10,987 nucleotides of DNA from NCBI GenBank assembly GCA_015679605.1, contig JAAAVE010000375.1, positions 1-10,987 on the forward strand, written 5' to 3'. This document shows positions 1 to 7,659 of the stretch, one piece after another. Position 1 is the first letter of the stretch, and each line of letters begins with the position of its first letter. The notes below the pieces were generated by a model. The model was not told where the DNA came from. It ran no database searches and was given only the letters and a program-made list of their open reading frames with translations. Source of the stretch: Podila epigama. Taxonomy: Eukaryota > Mortierellomycota > Mortierellomycetes > Mortierellales > Mortierellaceae. Made by a program: the position numbers and the translations under genes.

Positions 1-81
1 AAAAAAAAGAGACATGGAGTGAAAGAAAGAAAAGTAAAAAAAAGGGCGGCAAAAAAAACTCCAAAGTTGGATTGAGATAAC

Positions 82-87
82 TTTATT
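82..87 (-). terminator. AATAAA polyadenylation signal
   Basis: The minus strand reads AATAAA here, 12 bases after the TAA stop of the 120-residue gene. It is a perfect match to the canonical eukaryotic signal and is correctly placed. It supports both the strand and the stop chosen for that gene. The A-rich plus-strand sequence at 1-60 lies downstream of the predicted cleavage site. Confidence 0.6.
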
Positions 88-99
88 ATGCTGCTTTGC

Positions 100-858
100 T
101 TATGGCTGGCTGTTGGACTCGGTTGAGGCCTCGTTCTCGGCAGACTGGGCCAAGGCGGCGATGAGATCAGCATCATCGCCACTGAGGCCGGGGATGCCAC
201 CACCCTTCTTGATATCGTTGACCATTGAATGGAGCTTTTTGCGGATGTTGACCTTTTCCTTGTCAGTGAGGGCTGTGTTTAGGCAGGGCGATGCAGACGA
301 TCCAAATGTGAAGAGGTAGGAAGTAGGGAGAGAAAAGTGTGAGTGATCGCGAGTATCGGTGTGACAGTCAGTGTGTCAGTGGTAACGTGTGCGCGAGTGA
401 GGATGGAATGGATGAAGATGGTGTGACACACAAACGCAATGTATGCACAAAGGAGAAGAATATCTTTTCACAACAGTTACAATGACAAAAGAACAATCAT
501 CATAGCAGAATCAATTACAATAGTCACAACAGCAACAGCCGATCTGTAGTGTAGTAGTAACAACAGCCACAATAAACAGCAACAGCAACAGCAACCACCA
601 CCACCACCACCACCACTACAACATCAATAACATCAATAACAGCAATGAGATTGTATGAAGCAACATACGCAGGATCGCATAGGCTCGCAAGGACAGCTGG
701 CTGGCACTTGATTCGGGGTCAATGGGGATGCAGACGGGCTCAGGAGCGTCGGTGCGGAAGGCCATGGGTGGGTCCAATGAGAGGACAAAGTCATATGCCT
801 CTTGTGTTGTAGGGAACACGATGACCTCATGCGAGGTGTTGATCAGACGAATGGACAT
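100..858 (-). CDS. Unrecognised 120-residue protein, two exons
   Basis: Exons are 858-669 and 272-100 on the minus strand, joined by a 396-nt intron with a GTATGT donor and a CACAG acceptor preceded by CTAAAC, a possible branch site. The junction splits a Pro codon (residue 64) and keeps the frame; the total is 363 nt including TAA. The first exon begins MSIRLINTSHEVIVF and ends SLRAYAIL. The second begins LTDKEKVNIRKKLHSMVNDI, a charged, probably helical stretch, followed by a Gly-rich turn, a short Asp/Ala/Leu helix near residues 90-105 and a polar tail. There is no signal peptide or membrane segment, so it is probably a soluble intracellular protein. I do not recognise the family and assign no function. 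Conserved-looking composition on both sides of a frame-preserving intron, plus AATAAA after the stop, argue that it is real. Reading through the donor instead gives a hydrophobic Leu/Met run and soon a stop, which looks like intron. Confidence 0.72.
273..668 (-). other. Intron of the 120-residue gene, repeat-rich
   Basis: The intron is 396 nt, long for a fungus. On the plus strand it carries CAACAG/CAACAA runs (about 500-595) and a perfect (ACC)7 tract at 594-614, so the transcript would contain TTG and GGT repeats close to the 5' splice site. The 3' end on the minus strand is pyrimidine-rich. No coding is supported inside it. Confidence 0.65.
594..614. repeat. (ACC)7 microsatellite
   Basis: There are seven perfect ACC units, followed by ACT. 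They lie inside the minus-strand intron, about 55 nt from its 5' splice site, and are flanked by CAACAG-type repeats. This tract is likely to vary in length between strains. Confidence 0.9.
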
Positions 859-879
859 GATTAATGGTAATGAATGGGT

Positions 880-946
880 TGTATGAATGTATGTATTGTA
901 CGAATGTATGAATGTATGAAAGTATGAATGAATGTAAATGAATGTG
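880..946. repeat. GAATGTAT / GAATGAATGT short repeat
   Basis: GAATGTAT and close variants recur in tandem, imperfectly, just upstream of the minus-strand gene's ATG. Read on that gene's strand the units are ATACATTC. The tract lies about 20-90 nt before the start codon, so it is probably in the 5' UTR or core promoter. A GAGTTGAGTTGAGT run follows at about 951-964. It may be a simple microsatellite. Confidence 0.7.
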
Positions 947-1199
947 TGTCGAGTTGAGTTGAGTGATTCGCTTTGACAACAATAAACAATGAAATATCAG
1001 TACAGGCAGTATTAAAAAAAGTAAAAACTCAAAACAGTCAGGGTAATAATGAAGCGGATGCATTTCACTGGCCACTGATCCGCAACCTTAAAAAAGTCAA
1101 AAAAGTGCCCCCAGTTCAGTTCAGTCACTCTAAAAGCAATTCGCTTTTTACTGAAAGAAAGCCACTTTGTTCACAGCCAAATGGTTCAAGACAAAGACA

Positions 1200-1226
1200 T
1201 TGGCATGGACAAAGAACCCATGCCAA
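1200..1226. promoter_or_regulatory. Perfect 9-bp inverted repeat, possible dimer-binding site
   Basis: TTGGCATGG at 1200-1208 is matched by its exact reverse complement CCATGCCAA at 1218-1226, with a 9-nt spacer. GACAAAGA also occurs twice, 18 nt apart, at 1190 and 1208. The left arm overlaps ATTGG (1199-1203), a reverse CCAAT pentamer. The site lies in the divergent intergenic region, where a symmetric operator would be expected. Binding is inferred only from symmetry. Confidence 0.4.
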
Positions 1227-1268
1227 CACAAACATGATGGATATGGCTTTGTTTTGGATCACCCTCTG

Positions 1269-1300
1269 CACCATCCCACACCATCCCACACCATCATCAC
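1269..1300. repeat. CCATCCCACA decamer repeat
   Basis: CCATCCCACA occurs twice in tandem (1271-1290) and is followed by the related CCATCATCAC. It is a short local duplication in the intergenic region. Confidence 0.7.
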
Positions 1301-1312
1301 ATCGTGTACTAT

Positions 1313-1349
1313 AGAGAGGAGAGAGAGAGAGAGACAAAAAGAGAGAGGG
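1313..1349. repeat. Purine (GA) tract
   Basis: This is a run of GA dinucleotides broken by one C at 1335. It lies about 90 bp before a complementary pyrimidine tract. Such tracts in fungal promoters commonly mark nucleosome-poor DNA; that role is inferred here. Confidence 0.75.
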
Positions 1350-1439
1350 TCCTTTTCTCACACCTCCAGGTGATTGATTTGGGCTCAAAAGACAGAAAAA
1401 AAAACAATAATTATCACACGAGGGCGTCACTTCACACAA

Positions 1440-1478
1440 CCTCTCTTTTCTTTTCTTCTTCTTCTCTTCTCTTCCTCT
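1440..1478 (+). promoter_or_regulatory. Uninterrupted 39-nt pyrimidine tract, likely core promoter
   Basis: Only C and T occur over 39 bases, followed by TCATCC-type repeats to about 1545. CT-rich blocks of this kind often sit next to transcription start sites in filamentous fungi. It lies upstream of the Gln-rich gene, in the right orientation. The start site itself cannot be fixed from sequence. Confidence 0.45.
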
Positions 1479-1587
1479 GAGCATTCATGTGATAATCCAC
1501 CCCTTCCTTCATCCTCATCCTCATTCTCATCCTTTCCATTCATCCTTACATCACAAACACTTCTAATCAATCACACCATCGCATCTG

Positions 1588-1732
1588 GTAAGCAAGCAAC
1601 TGTATGACACGCATGTTTCCATTATGCCATCTCCACGCGACAGTTGGTCACATGTCACTCAATTCATTGTCTCATTCTCTTTCACTCACTCACACTCACT
1701 CACCTTTCACTCCATTTTACTCCACACCATAG
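1588..1732 (+). other. Probable 5'-UTR intron of the Gln-rich gene
   Basis: A GTAAGC donor at 1588 and a CCATAG acceptor ending at 1732 bound a 145-nt pyrimidine-rich segment, seven bases before the ATG at 1740. Splicing would remove several upstream ATG triplets (for example at 1602, 1612 and 1644) that would otherwise precede the start. One of these begins an in-frame 32-residue extension rich in His, Leu and Ser, which looks like intron sequence rather than protein. Confidence 0.5.
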
Positions 1733-1739
1733 AGTGACC

Positions 1740-4670
1740 ATGGTTGACCATCCAAACCACTCACCTTTGCCCTATCCAGCGCCCCAACAACGCCACGCGC
1801 CCTCCACTACCACACCCTCAACCTATCAGCCTCACCATCGTCCGCATCGCTCCTCAAGCTACTACAATCAGGACATCCAGGGCCCTCTCTCGGCCGGAGT
1901 CGTCGAAGGCCACCGCGCTTTCCCCAGCTTCCATGCCCCTTTCCATCATCACCATCACCAACCACTCCCATCGTCATTTTCTTCTACTCCTTCTTCTTCC
2001 ACAGCAACAAAGAATCACTCTTCGCCTGGCGCATCCACCTCCTCCAAGAACTTGTCTGTCTCGGATATTCTCGAAAGATACCAGGATGCCAGCAAAGATT
2101 TTTTGGTCTCTATCCTAAACGCAAAAGCCAAAGAAGATGAGGTGAGAGCAATCAAGAATTAGGCGAGAGATCTTTTTTTTTTTTTTTTTTTTTGAAGAGA
2201 CAAAAGGGGGGCGGGAAAGCACATGGGTGGATACTGAGATTGGCCTAAAGCATGAGCCATTAAGTAATCAACAAGGAACATGATAACAATCACAACAGAA
2301 AGGGTTCTACTTTTACCATAACAACAACTACAACAACAACTACAACAACAACTACAACAACAACCACAACAATAGCTACAACAGGAATAGGAACAGCTGC
2401 CTCAACAACACGAAACAACAGAGGCAATAGCAACATTCACAACAAACGTAATAACAATAACAATAACGGAAGAATTAGCGCCATCTCAGGACAACACAAA
2501 CGTTGGTCTGGAACCATAATTGTTTGTATCACCATGGCCTGTCCCTTTTTGCGCCTCACAACTCTGGACAGGGGCATTGTCAATATTCGTTCGCTGCAAA
2601 AGTTGCCTTGAATAGATGATCAGGATAGACAAGATGGGACTTGTGTCTACTGCTGTAGCCTCAGTCAGCCAGAAGACAACGAACAAAAAGATGGCGCACA
2701 TCGTCTTTGGGTCTTGAACCTGGGCAGTCATCATTTCTTGTGTACTGATGAATGAAAAGAAACGGGCAATGATCCTACAACGGTTGGGCTCTGTTCACAT
2801 TCCAACTTTGACTTAAATCGGCTCAATTTTATTCACAAATCGTCATTAGCGCAAGGCAGAGGAAGAGCGGTACAAGACTGAACAGATCAAGCTCCAGTCC
2901 AAGCAACTGGAACTTGAGCTGGCCCTCGAGAAGCGTCGTGGATCACCGCCGACATCCACAGGTAGGCATCCCTCGTCCTATTCTGACATGAAATGACAAA
3001 TCGAGCGGGTCTGGTCTTGTGTTGTGTTTGTGTTTGTTTTTATTTTCTTGTTCTGGGGTATAAAAGTTATTTTTGGCATCGCCGTTTTCCTTGCCGTGTC
3101 GTGGTCTCGTTCGCATCGAGAATTAGTTTTTGAGTAGAGAGAGGTCAACGTGGCAGTGGTACGACATCCCTTTGGACGTTTTATAGCCAAAGTTCAAAAG
3201 GACGGACATGAGAAGCAAGCAAAGTGTCCATCTTTTGATTCGGAAATGTTCCTGTCGAATGGGAAAACTGAAGTGTGCCAGCTATTTCAGTCTTAATAAC
3301 ATGTTCTCTTGTTGTTGTCGTCTTGTATCAAAATCCACAGGTCGCCCTGGATATTCATCTACCGCTCAAGACTCTCCTGCAGGTCACTACTCGACTTCGG
3401 GGTCCTCATACTACTCCAATTATGCGTCCTACCCACCTTCGGATAAACACCAACACCACGACCACATTGTCCATACTCCGCACGATGGTCTGGATCACTC
3501 TCACCACTCTGGACAGCAGTCATCGACCATGTCACACTCTCAATCGAATCTACAGCAGCAACAGCAGCAACAGCAGCAACAACAACAGCAACAACAACAG
3601 CAGCAACAACAACAACATAAGCAACAGCAGCACCATACCCAACCCAGCCCACAAAGTAGACCCCCCTTTTTGAAGATTAATACGTCAGTTCGACCACCTT
3701 ATCCCACTTCTCCGCAGCAACAGCAACAGCAACAACATCAGCAACAACAACAGCAACAGCAAAGACAGCCCCATTCACCTCACACGAACCTGCCACCGTT
3801 GCCTAGCTCAAGTTCAGGCAAGAGTTCAGGACGACATTACGGCTTACCTCCACTATCTTCTACTTCGGCACAGTCATCACCGGTTTCTTTGGTCGATTAT
3901 CAGTCCCATATACCACCTCCCGTCACACCAAAGGATGATCACGTCTCGCCCACCTCGGCTATCTCACCTACTCAGAGTCATAGTTTGAAGCGAAAGTCCA
4001 TCAATCACGACGCCATCATGGACGCTGTTCGCGCCAAAGTCCTCCGGAACGCTGGACAAAACCAACAGCGAGAGCAACAGAAAAAGGCTGCAGCGGGTGA
4101 GTCACACCAAGAACATGCCAGTCATCGCCGAAAGACGACGCATCATAACAACAACTCGCCCGAGACACCCAAGCGCACAACATCGCACTCTTCCGTCACC
4201 CCCTCGACATCCACTGCATCGGCTGGTCAAGAGTCTCGACAGGAGATAGAGAGACGTGATGAGAGACGTGATGAGAGACGCGATGGATTGGTCAAAGTAA
4301 AACTTGAGGGTCCATTGCTCTCATCCCTACCTCTGTCTTCTGCATCTCCAAAATCGCCTCCAGAGCCCTCTTCGAATACGAGCAGCCGATCCGCACGCTC
4401 GAGATCAGCCTCACCAACTGGTGCCAGTCTGCGCCGACAGGCAGCATCCACAGGCACGACTCCTACAGGTGCATCGCCCCGTTACGCCGAGACCGCCGAG
4501 GAGAGTAGCCCAACTTCTAGACGAACGGGAGAGTCGCATCAGGATTCTGGAGGTAAACAATCGACTGACTGGCGAGCATCATATTTCTACAGTATGGAAA
4601 AAAATGAATCAATTGAGCTGAATCGCTGACAATCTTTCCTATCTTTCTCCTTCTAGTTCTTGTGCAATGA
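1740..4670 (+). CDS. Gln/His/Ser-rich putative nuclear regulator, four exons
   Basis: Exons are 1740-2141, 2850-2961, 3341-4552 and 4657-4670, giving 579 residues; donors are GTGAGA, GTAGGC and GTAAAC, and all joins keep frame. The start is chosen for its ACCATGG context after a likely 5'-UTR intron. Residues 1-104 are disordered and rich in Pro, His and Ser. Residues 105-164 form a charged helix, probably coiled-coil, that runs across the first intron from AKAKEDE into RKAEEERYKTEQIK; this continuity is the best proof of the splice. Two Gln tracts follow: 243-263 (21 Gln) and 297-312 (7 Gln, His, 8 Gln). Residues 386-408 contain LKRKSINHDAIMDAVRAK, a basic motif and short helix that could include a nuclear signal. 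ERRD is repeated three times at 475-486, then VKLE (490s) fits the SUMO consensus. The C-terminal third is Ser/Arg/Pro-rich. No DNA-binding domain is visible. A role in transcription or chromatin is inferred from composition. Confidence 0.82.
2173..2193. repeat. T21 homopolymer
   Basis: There are twenty-one consecutive T residues, 31 nt downstream of the intron 1 donor. In the transcript it is a U-rich run close to the 5' splice site, where U-rich elements are known to help U1 recruitment through TIA-1-type proteins. Whether that applies here is unknown. Length errors in sequencing are possible. Confidence 0.9.
2321..2380 (+). repeat. 12-nt tandem repeat ACAACAACTACA, five copies
   Basis: Three perfect copies (2321-2356) are followed by two diverged copies (ACAACAACCACA and ACAATAGCTACA). 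It lies inside intron 1 and is surrounded by more CAA-rich DNA. The unit is itself built from CAA triplets, so it probably arose by expansion of a CAA microsatellite. Confidence 0.9.
2962..3340 (+). other. Intron 2 of the Gln-rich gene, 379 nt
   Basis: The donor is GTAGGC and the acceptor ATCCACAG. It splits a Gly codon (residue 172). The sequence TCCACAGGT occurs at both exon-intron borders, so the exact break could slide only with loss of the GT-AG rule. The interior is T/G-rich. An in-frame opening from 3208 into exon 3 exists but encodes a Cys/Val/Leu-rich stretch that does not resemble the rest of the protein. Confidence 0.75.
3553..3762 (+). repeat. Two CAG/CAA (poly-Gln) tracts
   Basis: 3553-3615 is 21 Gln codons in mixed CAG/CAA order; 3715-3762 is 15 Gln codons interrupted by one His. 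Between them lies a His/Gln/Pro segment. Interruption of CAG by CAA slows slippage, so the protein tract may be kept by selection rather than recent expansion. The opposite strand reads as poly-Val/Ala, which is an artefact of the repeat. Confidence 0.9.
4249..4284 (+). repeat. In-frame 12-nt repeat encoding ERRD three times
   Basis: GAGAGACGTGAT is repeated three times; the third copy has one silent change (CGC for CGT). It encodes residues 475-486 of the Gln-rich protein. The near-identity at the DNA level suggests recent duplication. Confidence 0.9.
4553..4656 (+). other. Intron 3 of the Gln-rich gene, possibly retained
   Basis: The donor GTAAAC and acceptor CTTCTAG enclose 104 nt with a GCTGAC branch-like site about 27 nt before the acceptor and a pyrimidine-rich stretch between. 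Splicing gives a four-residue end (VLVQ, TGA at 4668-4670). Retention gives a 26-residue alternative end with a TGA at 4627-4629. Both keep frame. Confidence 0.6.
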
Positions 4671-5070
4671 GGATTGCCAACTCACGATGTGAACACACGC
4701 CTTCTTCCACCATTTTTTTGACAACACCGTGCTGGCCTCGGTTATATTTCACAATTTTTTTTTTTTACATTTCTCATCTATTCCCAATTTTGTTATTTTT
4801 GTCCCTTCCATGATCATTTTTCCATTTATTCATTTCTGTCGTTCTATACATCTCTTTTCTCGCGTCTCCTTCTTTTCTTTTTTGTGCTTGAATAGTTGAC
4901 ATTTTTGATTCCCTTTTATACACTTTTTTTTTTGGGCTTATACAAAAAAAATCTATACAAAGAATACACAAGATATAAAAGCATTCTCCAAACAAAAAAT
5001 GAACGAAAAGTATATCCTTCTACCACGACATATTACATATACAATGTAGGATGCTGTGAGGAATTATTGT
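4671..5070. other. Convergent 3' region between the Gln-rich and PPR genes
   Basis: These 400 bases lie between two facing stop codons. They contain T12 at 4755-4766, and T10 (4924-4933) followed ten bases later by A8 (4944-4951), so both strands carry A/U-rich 3'-end elements. No AATAAA is seen on either strand; ATATAAAAG at 4973-4981 is only a loose variant. The open frames here are AT-rich artefacts. Confidence 0.55.
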
Positions 5071-7659
5071 CTAATTGCTTTGGCTACATGGTTTGATTCG
5101 TCTGCTGGAATACGTCTTGAACCAGAGCTCAAAATCCTTCAAGTCTAGCTGTACAGGTTGATCCTCGGTTCTTGTCCACGAAGAACCAGAAGGAACACCC
5201 CTCGAAAACAGGTCTACAACATCACCGCCCATCTGCATCTTGGCCACCTCGATCAGATCGCTATTCTCTTCTTGTAAACCGGTGCGCGAACGTAGACGAC
5301 GATTTTTTGCTTTTGCTTCTCGTATCACTGCACCATTTTCTCCCTCTACAAGATCTGACAGCACTAGATCTGGGGCACTGGGCTCGGTGGCCACCTTCTC
5401 CAAGATATCAATCAGGCCCCGTGTCCGACCTAATCCACTGACCAGCTTTGTCATTTCCCCCATGGTGGTGGCACTATCCCGCTGTGCAGGATTTCGGCGT
5501 TCGAGCTCCTGACAGACCGCACTGACGACGATGGCGGTCATCTTTGGTGTTGGCTTCAGGATGTAGTAGTCCAAGAGGGTCCTCAGAGCGACGGCAGCGC
5601 CTGCAAAGTCATTCTGGGACAGGAATGCCCTGAGGATGTTGCCGAATAAGGTCCGACTCGGTGCTGTACCAACAATAATCATATCACGAAAGAGTGACCT
5701 GGGTTCGAGGTTGAATGTGTGGGAGATAGCATGGTCAAACTGGAACTTTTGGCGCTGGGTCTCCACGCTGATATGTGATGGGTATAAAGAAGACGGGCTA
5801 TCATTGCCAATTTGACATGGAGGACTGATTGTCGTTGCTGTGGTTACTGCTGCTGTTGCGGCATTGTCACTCACTTCATTCTCAAGTGTAATAGACCTCT
5901 GCTCAGCATAGTCTTGTGCAGATGTGCCTATCGGCTCGCCAATCTTGCGTATAAAGCCGGGGTTATTCAGGAGGGACCCAAGTCCATAAATTCCTTGTCT
6001 CTCTTCCCTTGTAGCCTTGTCGATATGAAAGACGGCGTTAAACATGCATGAAAATGAAAACCGGTCCAGGCCGATTCGATCTTGGAACATGTTCCTGTAT
6101 AAATGCAGGCAACGGCGATTCAGTCTTCCTTGCTCATACACCAACAGGAGACTGTTGCAGAGAGCAAGATCAGGTTCAATACCGTCTTGGATGAGCTGAC
6201 GGAAAAGTGCCTCAGCCTCGGCAGGCATCCGCTTGAGTGTATAAGCCTGGATGAGGATCAAGTACGAGGCACGGTCAGGGCGGATTCCATCGCGCCGCAT
6301 TTGTTGGAACCAGTCAATAGCTCTTTCCATGTGACCGAGTCGGGCCAGCCCGTGGAGGATGACATTATTCTCGCGCGTATTGGGCGGGAATCCATGTCTT
6401 TGCATCAATTTGTACACTAAAAGAACTCCATCCATATCACCCTTCTTTGAGAATCCAAGCAAGATCGAGTCGAGCATCCTCTTGTCAAACACGGGTCGAT
6501 CGCTCTTCGTAATCTTGTCATGGACAATTGCCAGAAACTGGGTTCGATCCACCGTTAACTGGAGGTCAGCCACTGCTAACCGCAGCATCATGTCCAGAGT
6601 TTCGACCGAGGTATCGATATGGAGTTTATCCAAAGAGTCATAGACCATCTGCGCAAATTCACTGTCCTGCATCTTGACACATGTCCTCAAGAGTCCATTC
6701 GCAGTCTGGATGCTTTCCATGGGCATTGCTTGCAACTCCTCCCAAAAAGACAGGGCATCAGATCGGCGGTGCGAGAGCAAAAGTTGCTGAATCAGGTACC
6801 CAAGTGTAAACTCGCTCGGGTTGATCCGAAACCGTACTCGAGCATCCTCAATGACTTCCATGGCCTTTTCTAGACGTCCTTGACCACCCCATGCTCTGAC
6901 CGCGTGGTTGAGCAAAATGGGGTCAATTCCTTGATCTCCCGATAAGAGTCGATCCATTTCCTGCAGTGATTCTTCATAGCGCTCGAGTCTGTTGAGAGCA
7001 GACATGAGATCGCTCGAGTCCCACCTTGAGAAGCTAGGATGAAACTCACGTTTGTCGACAAACAAAGTCACGATCCTGGAGGCCCACTTGCGCTCCAAAG
7101 CGCGCTTGTCCATGGCAAAGGTTGGGTGGGCAGCTTTTGTAGAGTCTTTAAAGTGGATGGTCAAGAGCCGGATGACCTCGGCGGACAATAACTCCAAGTC
7201 CTGTCTGTACCTGCGGATCTCCTGGTAAGCGTCCCACATGGGTTCAATATCCGTTGGGTTCTGTAGCGCCGCGTGCAGGTTCTTGAAACGGGCCAGTCTC
7301 TGTTCTCCCTCGGGTCCATTGAAAATAGCCTTTGACTGTTTGCCTGAAAGACCGGTGAGGTGGGTGACAACTACGTTAAGTGAGGGAGGTGTGGATGATG
7401 TAGTTTCCTTGGATGAGATAAAATGGGTCGCTAGTCTTGCACGTCGTTTGGTTGCCTTTGTGAGATATTTAGATTTTGAAGTTGAAATGGTGGTATTGGA
7501 TGCGGTTGAGGTTGAGGATGTCGCTGTTGCCGTTGATGTTGTTGATGCTGCTCTTGTTGCTATTGTTAAGTGCGTGTTGGTCGATGAAAAGAGTTGAATA
7601 TGGGGTTTCTGCACTTGCTTTGTGAGTGACCTAACGAGAAGCGCGCCACCGCGGTTCAT
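5071..7659 (-). CDS. Mitochondrial-type PPR protein, 862 residues, intronless
   Basis: P-class PPR proteins bind single-stranded RNA through tandem 35-residue helical hairpins and act in organelle RNA processing, stability or translation. The start used is the ATG at 7659 (MNRGGALLVRSL); the frame stays open seven codons further to a TTG, which I reject. The leader is basic and Ser/Thr-rich, and the first acidic residue is only at about 85, as in a mitochondrial presequence. Clear PPR motifs are tandem at about 393-427, 428-462 (ending RRDGIRPD), 463-497 (ending IQDGIEPD) and 498-532. Weaker repeats precede them from about 246 to 391. An Ala/Thr-rich linker (about 598-614) leads to a second helical part (about 668-720) with one PPR-like hairpin, then a basic stretch (KAKNRRLRSRT) and a polar tail. 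No SMR, editing or nuclease domain is visible, so it probably acts by binding. It is divergent from the other PPR gene. The exact RNA target and family member are unknown. Confidence 0.92.
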   Translation of the reverse strand: MNRGGALLVRSLTKQVQKPHIQLFSSTNTHLTIATRAASTTSTATATSSTSTASNTTISTSKSKYLTKATKRRARLATHFISSKETTSSTPPSLNVVVTHLTGLSGKQSKAIFNGPEGEQRLARFKNLHAALQNPTDIEPMWDAYQEIRRYRQDLELLSAEVIRLLTIHFKDSTKAAHPTFAMDKRALERKWASRIVTLFVDKREFHPSFSRWDSSDLMSALNRLERYEESLQEMDRLLSGDQGIDPILLNHAVRAWGGQGRLEKAMEVIEDARVRFRINPSEFTLGYLIQQLLLSHRRSDALSFWEELQAMPMESIQTANGLLRTCVKMQDSEFAQMVYDSLDKLHIDTSVETLDMMLRLAVADLQLTVDRTQFLAIVHDKITKSDRPVFDKRMLDSILLGFSKKGDMDGVLLVYKLMQRHGFPPNTRENNVILHGLARLGHMERAIDWFQQMRRDGIRPDRASYLILIQAYTLKRMPAEAEALFRQLIQDGIEPDLALCNSLLLVYEQGRLNRRCLHLYRNMFQDRIGLDRFSFSCMFNAVFHIDKATREERQGIYGLGSLLNNPGFIRKIGEPIGTSAQDYAEQRSITLENEVSDNAATAAVTTATTISPPCQIGNDSPSSLYPSHISVETQRQKFQFDHAISHTFNLEPRSLFRDMIIVGTAPSRTLFGNILRAFLSQNDFAGAAVALRTLLDYYILKPTPKMTAIVVSAVCQELERRNPAQRDSATTMGEMTKLVSGLGRTRGLIDILEKVATEPSAPDLVLSDLVEGENGAVIREAKAKNRRLRSRTGLQEENSDLIEVAKMQMGGDVVDLFSRGVPSGSSWTRTEDQPVQLDLKDFELWFKTYSSRRIKPCSQSN

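Larger units (their letters stand above)
859..1739. other. Divergent intergenic region and 5' UTRs
   Basis: These 881 bases separate the starts of the minus-strand 120-residue gene and the plus-strand Gln-rich gene, so they should hold both promoters. The listed repeats are the main contents. The open frames present are low complexity (Ser/Phe/Leu or His/Thr runs from CT-rich DNA) and overlap on both strands. I do not consider any of them a gene. No clear TATA box is visible. Confidence 0.6.
2142..2849 (+). other. Intron 1 of the Gln-rich gene, 708 nt
   Basis: Donor GTGAGA, acceptor TTAG before CGC. It is unusually long for this gene style. It holds a T21 run (2173-2193), a 12-nt tandem repeat (2321-2380), more CAACAA-rich DNA to about 2470, and an antisense 82-codon frame (2734-2486) with a hydrophobic start. 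An acceptor seven bases later (GGCAG) would break the frame, so the one at 2849 is preferred. Confidence 0.75.

Noticed and set aside
1644-1739. Upstream in-frame ATG of the Gln-rich gene at 1644
   Set aside because: It lies inside a probable 5'-UTR intron and adds a Leu/His/Ser run from CT-rich DNA; ATG 1740 has ACCATGG context.
594-2380. Tandem repeats as a possible CRISPR-like or transposon array
   Set aside because: The repeats are simple triplet-based units with no spacers, terminal inverted repeats or encoded enzymes.
3208-3340. Exon 3 of the Gln-rich gene beginning at the ATG at 3208 as a separate gene
   Set aside because: The segment to 3340 is unlike the rest of the protein and is bounded by a good acceptor, and the helix upstream is joined in frame by splicing.
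3359-3652. Minus-strand Val/Ala-rich frame opposite the poly-Gln tract
   Set aside because: It is only the reverse reading of CAG/CAA repeats.
4774-5096. AT-rich frames on both strands between the convergent stops
   Set aside because: Lys/Tyr/Phe-rich shadows of T and A tracts in 3' UTRs.
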